From Spirochaetaceae bacterium (lineage in GTDB: Bacteria > Spirochaetota > Spirochaetia > Treponematales > Breznakiellaceae), in the NCBI GenBank assembly GCA_031280705.1, contig JAITGJ010000091.1:1-15703 (forward strand): a stretch of 15,703 bases of DNA, written 5' to 3'. This document shows, in pieces, positions 6,351 through 11,542 of the stretch. A program made the translations under genes and the position numbers. The notes under the pieces are model-generated. The model was not told the origin of the DNA, made no database searches, and saw only the letters and a list, made by a program, of their open reading frames with translations. Positions within the stretch are counted from its first letter, which is position 1. Each line of letters starts with the position of its first letter.

Positions 6351-7696
6351 TTTTTGCCGCCGCATTTCTGGCCGCGCCGTCTCTCTGCGCCCAGGAAACG
6401 GAGCGGCTTGCCTTCCGGGTGGAAACCGGCCCGGATACAACACGCGCGGGCCTTATCTGGACGGTTACCATCACGGTGGATCACGGCGTTCCCGGAGAAG
6501 TTACGTTCCGGCTTCCGGTAGTTCCGCCCGGAATCGCCCTGGAGCGGACGCGGGTTCTCCCCTGGACGGGCGGCGGCGGGCGGCGCGGTACGCGGATAGA
6601 GCTTGATTTTATGCCCCGTCTTCCCGGTACGGCGGTGATTCCGCCCATCGAACTGTCCGCGCCGGGAAAGCGGGGGCTGACGGATACGCTCACCGTTCGT
6701 ATCGAAGGCGATGAAAACACTCCGTCCTCTCCGCCCGCCCTTGTCTGGGGGGATCCTTTGCCCGCGCCCGCGCAGGGCGCGCCCTTCCACGTATTCCTCT
6801 TTCAGGCGGCCGGAGCATCTCCCGGCCCGGAGGGGAACGCCGCGGATGCTTTTTCGCCGCTTCCCCCACCCGATGCCATTTTGGAAGCGCTTCCGGCCGG
6901 GGAACTTCCTGCCGGCGCAATTCTTGGTCTTTCGATTATTCCCCTTAAAGGCGCGGTTTTGACCCTGGCTCCGTTTCCCCTCACGCTGAACGGCGGGGCG
7001 GCGTTGACGCCGTCCCTCACCCTTTCCGTGTCCCGTACCGCCGGGTTGACCGCCGTGGAAGACGCCTCTTCTGGGGATGTCCCGCGTTTGAACGTGGAAC
7101 CGGCAGGGACAGGCGTTCCGCCCTGGCCCGAAGGAGCCGCGGCGCGCCTGCCCGGAATGACGCGCGGGACCGCGCGCGATCCCGCGATGGAAAGCCGCCG
7201 TTTTTGGGAAGCGGGCCATTTTGCGGAGGCGCTGGCCCTGCTCCGCGCCGAAGAAAGCGCTTCCCTTTTCGGCCCATGCTGGAGGCCCCTGCGGCGGAGC
7301 CTTGAGCAAGGTCTCGGCCTTGAAAATACGGTGGATGAGACCTGGCTGCCCCGGCGTTTTTTCCTTGCCGGAGGCGTCGCCGGTATTTTGGCCGTGCTCG
7401 TCCTGCTTTTTTGGGGGAAAAGAAAACGCGGCGCCGCTTACCGTGCAGGTGTTTTTTTCCTGTTTCTCTTCGCGGCGTTTTGCGTTTTTGGCTTTTCGGC
7501 CTCCGCCGGAAAACGGCGCGCCCTGGCCCAGGGCGGCGCGGCCCGCGCCGCGCCCGCGCCGGGAAGTTCCGTCCTCTTCACGTTCTCTCCGGGTGAGCGT
7601 CTCCGTGTCCGCGCGGCCGCGGGCGGCTGGATGTATGCCGAAAACGCGGCGGGCCGCGCCGGCTGGGTTCCCGCGGAATCCGTCATCCGGTATTGA
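6311..7696 (+). CDS. BatD-like membrane protein with C-terminal SH3-type domain
   Basis: The 461-residue protein has a signal peptide (1-27, cleavage likely after SLCA). The periplasmic region 30-135 has alternating beta-strand pattern (LAFRVETG, TVTITVDH, VTFRLPVV, IELDFMPR, LTDTLTVRIEG), like the N-terminal Ig-type domain of BatD proteins. A Pro/Ala-rich middle follows. A short TPR-like helix pair RRFWEAGHFAEALALLRAEE (296-315) precedes two membrane segments (about 350-368 and 378-396). Residues about 418-461 look like a bacterial SH3 domain (VLFTFSPGERLRVRAAAGGWMY..GWVPAESVIRY). It is called BatD-like on domain layout and the TPR partner gene, not on a signature motif. The ATG at 6311 lies inside the previous gene behind GGAGG (6298-6302, 8-base spacer), indicating translational coupling. 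The long antisense frame over this gene is a composition shadow. Confidence 0.65.
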   Translation: MDRRRAVFRTGLLIFAAAFLAAPSLCAQETERLAFRVETGPDTTRAGLIWTVTITVDHGVPGEVTFRLPVVPPGIALERTRVLPWTGGGGRRGTRIELDFMPRLPGTAVIPPIELSAPGKRGLTDTLTVRIEGDENTPSSPPALVWGDPLPAPAQGAPFHVFLFQAAGASPGPEGNAADAFSPLPPPDAILEALPAGELPAGAILGLSIIPLKGAVLTLAPFPLTLNGGAALTPSLTLSVSRTAGLTAVEDASSGDVPRLNVEPAGTGVPPWPEGAAARLPGMTRGTARDPAMESRRFWEAGHFAEALALLRAEESASLFGPCWRPLRRSLEQGLGLENTVDETWLPRRFFLAGGVAGILAVLVLLFWGKRKRGAAYRAGVFFLFLFAAFCVFGFSASAGKRRALAQGGAARAAPAPGSSVLFTFSPGERLRVRAAAGGWMYAENAAGRAGWVPAESVIRY

Positions 7697-7707
7697 GTGA
7701 GGACGCG

Positions 7708-8262
7708 ATGGACTTTGGCGAAATTCTTGACGCGTGGGAACGGCGGCAGAAGGATAAAAAGCAAAATCGCGCGGTACGGAAAACCCCGCCCGATCGGTCT
7801 GCCTCCCGGAACCTCCCGAAAATCCCGCCGCCCGTCTCTCCCCAAAGGGCGCATCCCCTTGCCGTCTGGCTCTCACAAAACGAAGTCTATGACAAGGACG
7901 CCAATGGCGGACAGGACGCTAATGGCGGCATGACGTTTCGCGGACGGAGCGCGGAAAAGCGGCGGCTCCGCGCAAAAAAGAGCGATGATGAAATTGACCT
8001 TCACGGCCTTACCCGGGACGAGGCGTGGGACCGGCTTGACGCGTTTTTCGCCAATGCGCGGCGCGAAGGTTTTGAAAAACTGCTCATTATCCACGGGAAA
8101 GGGAACCACTCGTCCGGCGAGGCGGTGTTAAAGCGGCTCGTCCGCGCCTACCTGGAGCGTTCTCCCTACGCGGCCGAAAGCGGGCACGGCAATGCCGCGG
8201 AGGGAGGTTCGGGGGCAACCTGGGTACTTCTTAGACAGGGAGACAAAGGACGTCCGGCATAG
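7708..8262 (+). CDS. Stand-alone Smr-domain protein
   Basis: The 184-residue protein carries a C-terminal Smr (small MutS-related) domain at about 94-177: the hallmark DLHG (97-100, within EIDLHGLTRDEA), IIHGKGNHSSGEAVLKRLV with HGKG (129-132), and a late GG-G-TWVLLRQ strand. Smr domains nick or cleave nucleic acid; stand-alone ones have been tied to RNA cleavage and stalled-ribosome rescue (SmrB) as well as DNA. No MutS2 ATPase is attached. The N-terminal 90 residues are charged and probably disordered; they include an imperfect repeat DANGGQDANGG (64-74). I choose ATG 7708, with GAGG at 7699-7702 and 5 bases between, 11 bp after the batD-like stop. A TTG at 7693 that overlaps that stop is a poorer alternative (189 residues). 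It is probably the last gene of the operon starting at 5706. Confidence 0.85.
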   Translation: MDFGEILDAWERRQKDKKQNRAVRKTPPDRSASRNLPKIPPPVSPQRAHPLAVWLSQNEVYDKDANGGQDANGGMTFRGRSAEKRRLRAKKSDDEIDLHGLTRDEAWDRLDAFFANARREGFEKLLIIHGKGNHSSGEAVLKRLVRAYLERSPYAAESGHGNAAEGGSGATWVLLRQGDKGRPA

Positions 8263-8285
8263 CCGGGCGGTACGGTGCGCGCGGA

Positions 8286-8510
8286 TTACCGCTCCCGGTA
8301 AATGATCCTGCCGCGGCTCAGATCATAGGGTGAAAGGGCAATCCGCACCCGGTCCCCCGGCACGATACGGATATAGTGCTTCCGCATTTTGCCTGAAAGA
8401 TGGGCCAGAATCAGATGCCCGTTTTGGTTATCCAACTCAACCCGGAACATGGTATTGGGCAGTGCTTCCCGGACAACCCCTTCAACTTCAATCGCTTCTT
8501 CTTTCGCCAC
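8286..8510 (-). CDS. infA: Translation initiation factor IF-1
   Basis: The 74-residue S1/OB-fold protein binds the A site of the 30S subunit during initiation. It follows the family closely: MAKEEAIEVEGVV, EALPNTMFRVEL, AHLSGKMRKHYIRI, GDRVRIALSPYDLSRGRI. It has about two extra residues near 28-29 (DNQNGH) compared with the usual 72-residue form. The start codon is GTG (8508-8510 on the complement), set by AGGAG (complement of 8516-8520) with 5 bases between. It is monocistronic in appearance, separated from ribosomal-protein genes, convergent with the Smr gene 23 bp away, and downstream of a palindrome-rich gap. Confidence 0.97.
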   Translation of the reverse strand: MAKEEAIEVEGVVREALPNTMFRVELDNQNGHLILAHLSGKMRKHYIRIVPGDRVRIALSPYDLSRGRIIYRER

Positions 8511-8526
8511 AAAAACTCCTGTCCTT

Positions 8527-8556
8527 ACACTACCCGCCGCGCCGCCTTCTTGTCAA
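8527..8556 (-). promoter_or_regulatory. Putative sigma70 promoter of infA
   Basis: On the minus strand a perfect TTGACA (complement of 8551-8556) is followed after 18 bases by TAGTGT (complement of 8527-8532), a 3/6 -10. The predicted start is near base 8520, leaving a leader of about 10 nt made up largely of the ribosome-binding site. Confidence 0.55.
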
Positions 8557-8558
8557 CT

Positions 8559-8590
8559 GCTGAACAGCCAACGGCCGTCGGCTGTTCAGC
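8559..8590. repeat. 32-bp near-perfect palindrome just upstream of the infA -35
   Basis: GCTGAACAGCC (8559-8569) is the exact reverse complement of GGCTGTTCAGC (8580-8590). The core ACGGCCGT (8571-8578) is itself palindromic, so 15 of 16 base pairs form; only A8570/C8579 mismatch. It starts 2 bases from the infA -35 (8551-8556). It could be an operator, a cruciform, or a dispersed palindromic repeat. Confidence 0.85.
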
Positions 8591-8593
8591 TTG

Positions 8594-8620
8594 GCCTTTT
8601 GCGGCTATGCCGTAAAAGGC
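8594..8620. repeat. 12-bp-stem hairpin next to the infA palindrome, with a third half-copy
   Basis: GCCTTTTGCGGC (8594-8605) pairs with GCCGTAAAAGGC (8609-8620) around a TAT loop, with one G-T wobble. The right arm GCCGTAAAAGGC recurs as an exact direct repeat at 8669-8680, 60 bases on. On the minus strand the hairpin lies in the path from ligA to infA. Confidence 0.8.
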
Positions 8621-9062
8621 AGGGGACATTCGCCGGGCCGGGCGTGAAAAATAGCCCAGAGAGATGCGGCCGTAAAAGGCGGCGGGGGCGCCCGGCTTTG
8701 TCAGGTCCACGGAGTTCGCCATCCGTAGCGTACCGGCGCGGTATTCCGCCTCTCTGGCCCGTCCGCCGTCCGGAAAAACACGGTAATACACGCCGAAAAC
8801 GGACGCGGGGTGAGGTAAAATCCGCCCGTTCAAGAAGTAATGCTCAGGATATTCGATGATGACAGCGCCCCCGGGCGGCTGCCCCTCCGCCGGGGAAAGA
8901 TATGTGCCGTGTGGATTACCGCGAGATACCCAACGTAGTAACCGCCAAAATTATTGTGCGGTACAAATAATGCGCGGTCCGGACGGACCACGCCGCATGG
9001 AGACCAGGCCGCCGCCGAAGACGGCGTCCCCAGCGAAGCCGGGGTGTGTAAAACGGCCGGAA

Positions 9063-9086
9063 CGTTATGCGTAATGGCGCATAACG
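9063..9086. repeat. Inverted repeat with 9-bp arms in the ligA-infA gap
   Basis: CGTTATGCG (9063-9071) is the exact reverse complement of CGCATAACG (9078-9086), with a 6-base loop TAATGG. It lies downstream of the ligA stop. There is no T run, so an intrinsic terminator is not indicated. Confidence 0.7.
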
Positions 9087-9203
9087 GGATTGTTTATGCT
9101 GCGCCGCCTGAGCGATCCCGGGACGGAGCTTCCACCGGCATATCAAAAATATTTTCCGGCACAAACCGCTTCCCGCACGCGGGCGGGTAAGCCGCGCCGC
9201 GCG

Positions 9204-11183
9204 CTAAAAAAGTTCGTTCTGTACCGTCGCCATCGCCGGCGTTGCCGTTACGGGCGTTGCGGCCGGGCCGTCCTTCAACAGGGCGAGGAATTCCGCCTCG
9301 CCCAGAATGGTTACGCCGAGGCTTTGGGCTTTCAGGTTTTTCGCGGAGCCGGACGCGGTGTCGTTGGTAACCAGAAACGAAAGTCCCTTGACGACCGACG
9401 TTTTCGCGCTGCCGCCCAGCGAACGGATTTTTTCTTCCGCCTCGTTCCGCTTCATTGTGGAGAGTTCCCCGGTAAAACAAAACGAAAAACCCTTTAAGGG
9501 CAGTTCCGCCGGGTGGGCCGGCGCGGCGATGGAGATATGGCCCGCCGCGAGCACCGCGTCCATATCGCTTTTCGTTTCTTTAAGCCCCTCGTACAGGGTT
9601 CGAGAGGTGATTTCTCCCATGCGGAAGACGGCGGCCAGGTCCTCCACCGGCGCGGCGCGCAGTTTTTCCAGCGTGTTAAAGCCCGCGTCCACGATCTTTT
9701 CCATGAGCAGTTCCGCCACGCCTTCAATATCAAACGCCGTTACAAACGTTACCAGGCTCAACTCCCGTTTGGTCCGGATATAGCGTACGACTTTGGCCGC
9801 GGAAACTTCTCCCATGCGCTCAAAATCGGCGAGTTCCGCCGCCGTTAGGGTGTACAGTTCGTGTATCCGCCGGACGCGGCCCCGCTCAAAAAGCTGGCGG
9901 ATAAGTTTTTCCCCCAGTTCCCGTATATCGAGCACGGAAACCCACTTTTCAAGCCGGTGGAGCAGCCGCTTGGGACATTCCGGATTGGGGCAGTACAGCC
10001 GCGTTCCGCCGTCAACAAGCGCCGTTCCGCAGGTCCCGCATCTTTGTGGGAGGCGGATTTCAGCGAGGCTTTCCCCGTCCGCCGCTTCCTCCCCGGTCCC
10101 GCCGGGAGGGGCAAGACCCTCGATTTTCGGGATGATTTCTCCCCGCTTTACCACAACCACCCGGGAGCCGGTTTTAAGGCCCATCGCGCGGATCATATCG
10201 GGATGATTAAGGTTCGCCCGCTGGACTGTGGTTCCCGCAAGACGTACCGGGTCCACAATACCGATGGGCGTGTAGGTCGCCCCCGATTCGCTCCACTCAA
10301 CAGCGCGGAGGACGGAAACCGCCGTCTCAAGCTCAAATTTAAAGGCGATTTGCCGTTCGGGCCGGACACGGCGGAGGTCGGCCATATCGGTTATGGAATC
10401 TTTGACCACGAGGCCGTCGATGTCCCAGGGGAGGTCCTTCCGCTTTTCCGCCACCGCCGCGCGATAGGCGATAATTTCTTCCACGCCGGTAAATTCCCGG
10501 CTTTCCACCGTGCGGAATCCCTGCTTCTTGAGCCAGGCGATTTTTTCCATCTCGCCTGAAAACCAGGCGTCGTTCCCGCTGGCGGCGGCGTCGTATACGA
10601 TAAGGTCCAGGTCCTCGCAGCCCGCGCCGTCTTTCCGCCGCATAATCCCGTTGGCGGCGTTCCGGCAGTTCGCCTTGTTTTGGTACTTTTTCTTCCAGAT
10701 GTCGTGGGTCATCACCACTTCTCCCCGTACCCCGCCTGAAAAAGTTTCGTTGAGTTTTGCGGTTACGCCCCGCATGCGCCGGGCGTTTACCGTTATTTCG
10801 TCGCCGGCGCTCCCGTTGCCCCGGGTAACGGCCCGTTCAAGGACGCCGTTTTTGTACTGGAGTTCGAGGCTCGCCCCGTCCAGTTTGTACTGTACCACCC
10901 AGGACGCCGCGCCCAAACCCGCGGCCCACGCGCGGAATTCTTCCGGGTTTGCGGCCTTTCCCTGGCTTCCCATCGGCATAAGGTGCCGCGCTTTGGGAAA
11001 GCCGTCCACGCCGTCCGCGCCGGCCTTTTTCAGAATCCCGTTTTCCGGGTCCAGCGCCGCAAGTTCGTCCCACAGGGCGTCAAATTCGGCGTCGCTTACC
11101 TCGGCTTCGCCGTTGTAATAGGCGTCCTGGTACTGCTTGATAAGCCGCGCAAGGGCGGCGATCCGGTCTTGCTTGCTGTTCAT
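9204..11183 (-). CDS. ligA: NAD+-dependent DNA ligase LigA, divergent
   Basis: The 659-residue enzyme seals nicks in duplex DNA via an AMP-lysine intermediate. Domains in order: Ia NMN-binding (about 5-60, YQDAYYNGEAEVSDAEFD), adenylation (65-300) with nucleotidyl Lys100 in YKLDGAS, TRGNGSAGDEIT (120-131), RGEVV with Glu155, IDGLVVK (255-261) and IAFKFE (279-284), OB fold (300-358, ending GEIIPKIEG), a Cys4 zinc finger (Cys382, Cys385, Cys398, Cys403), HhH region (410-555), and BRCT (about 563-636). A low-complexity Ala/Thr/Pro tail precedes NELF. It departs from typical LigA: the PMxSLxN motif reads PMGSQGK and TRGDGxxGED reads TRGNGSAGDE. The key nucleotidyl motifs remain, so activity is likely. 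The ATG has only a weak GGA-type site upstream, and I see no convincing promoter. It is separated from the upstream same-strand gene by a 340-bp repeat-rich gap. Confidence 0.93.
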   Translation of the reverse strand: MNSKQDRIAALARLIKQYQDAYYNGEAEVSDAEFDALWDELAALDPENGILKKAGADGVDGFPKARHLMPMGSQGKAANPEEFRAWAAGLGAASWVVQYKLDGASLELQYKNGVLERAVTRGNGSAGDEITVNARRMRGVTAKLNETFSGGVRGEVVMTHDIWKKKYQNKANCRNAANGIMRRKDGAGCEDLDLIVYDAAASGNDAWFSGEMEKIAWLKKQGFRTVESREFTGVEEIIAYRAAVAEKRKDLPWDIDGLVVKDSITDMADLRRVRPERQIAFKFELETAVSVLRAVEWSESGATYTPIGIVDPVRLAGTTVQRANLNHPDMIRAMGLKTGSRVVVVKRGEIIPKIEGLAPPGGTGEEAADGESLAEIRLPQRCGTCGTALVDGGTRLYCPNPECPKRLLHRLEKWVSVLDIRELGEKLIRQLFERGRVRRIHELYTLTAAELADFERMGEVSAAKVVRYIRTKRELSLVTFVTAFDIEGVAELLMEKIVDAGFNTLEKLRAAPVEDLAAVFRMGEITSRTLYEGLKETKSDMDAVLAAGHISIAAPAHPAELPLKGFSFCFTGELSTMKRNEAEEKIRSLGGSAKTSVVKGLSFLVTNDTASGSAKNLKAQSLGVTILGEAEFLALLKDGPAATPVTATPAMATVQNELF

Positions 11184-11305
11184 GATAACGGTTCCGTCCG
11201 TTTTTATGGTACATACCGGCGCGATCCACCGCGGCGGTATGCGGCGCGTCCGGGCGGGCGCGGCGGATGTGAAAAGAAACCGTCCCGGTTTCCGCTCACC
11301 GTAAC

Positions 11306-11383
11306 TAGCGTCTGTCCATAAAGCCGGTTACTTTATGGACTTATGGGAACCTCTAAAAACCGGTTGTTTTTAGAGACGCCCAT
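11306..11383. repeat. Two-hairpin palindromic element (candidate dispersed small repeat)
   Basis: Hairpin 1 has a perfect 10-bp stem GTCCATAAAG (11314-11323) / CTTTATGGAC (11331-11340) with loop CCGGTTA. Hairpin 2 has a perfect 9-bp stem CTCTAAAAA (11351-11359) / TTTTTAGAG (11367-11375) with loop CCGGTTG, and an outer stem ATGGG (11343-11347) / CCCAT (11379-11383) across 3-base internal bulges. The stems differ in sequence but the two 7-base loops share six of seven bases. The left 26 bases (11306-11331) match 2348-2373. It sits in the 340-bp gap between ligA and the gene ending at 11524; no coding capacity is seen there. Confidence 0.85.
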
Positions 11384-11430
11384 ATTAAAATATAACAGAA
11401 ACGGGCGCGGCCTGCGTGATAACGGCCCGC

Positions 11431-11542
11431 TCGCCTGGAAATTACGCTCCCATACCCTTATTCCAGCGGCGGGAAGCCGCACGGCGGCGATCCGGTTCGC
11501 CCGGAAATTACGTTCCCGTACCTTTATTCCAGCGGCGGGAAG
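11431..11542. repeat. Tandem duplication of the 3' end of the TPR/NHL gene
   Basis: Bases 11431-11476 and 11497-11542 match at 42 of 46 positions, with a period of 66 bp; the last 19 bases are identical. The second unit contains the final codons (FPPLE) and TAA of the minus-strand gene ending at 11524; the first unit is an untranslated copy downstream of the stop that repeats those codons and the TAA. Similarity extends weakly into the preceding GGATCGC region, so the duplicated unit is probably the whole 66 bp. Confidence 0.85.

Larger units (their letters stand above)
8525..8995 (-). pseudogene. Decayed coding remnant between ligA and infA, family unknown
   Basis: On the minus strand the frame from 8950 down to TAA at 8525-8527 is open for about 142 codons and reads like protein, with blocks such as GTYLSPAEGQPPGGAVIIEYPEH, ASVFGVYYRVFPDG and YRAGTLRMANSVDL. 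GC is enriched at third positions. No start with a ribosome-binding site exists; TTG 8833 has none. A TAA at 8951-8953 closes the frame upstream, but an adjoining frame reads FVPHNNFGGYYVGYL (about 8966-8922) and joins smoothly to RGNPHGTYLSP if one base is restored near 8925. A third frame further upstream (GDAVFGGGLVSMRRGPSGP) may continue it. I do not recognise the family. Its 3' end runs through the palindromes and the infA promoter. An alternative is fortuitous open reading in GC-rich DNA. The rest of the 683-base gap (8521-9203) holds the palindromes listed separately. Confidence 0.4.

Noticed and set aside
6344..7876. 510-codon open frame on the minus strand opposite the BatD-like gene
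   Set aside because: It mirrors a GC-rich coding strand, is rich in Arg/Gly/Pro with no recognisable motif, and the plus-strand gene has a signal peptide, membrane segments and a good start.
8389..8859. 156-codon plus-strand frame opposite infA
   Set aside because: It overlaps the antisense of infA and its promoter, with no ribosome-binding site or protein-like blocks.
11306..11383. Double hairpin as an intrinsic terminator
   Set aside because: The stems are AT-rich, and neither is followed by a T tract on either strand. A repeat at another site fits better.
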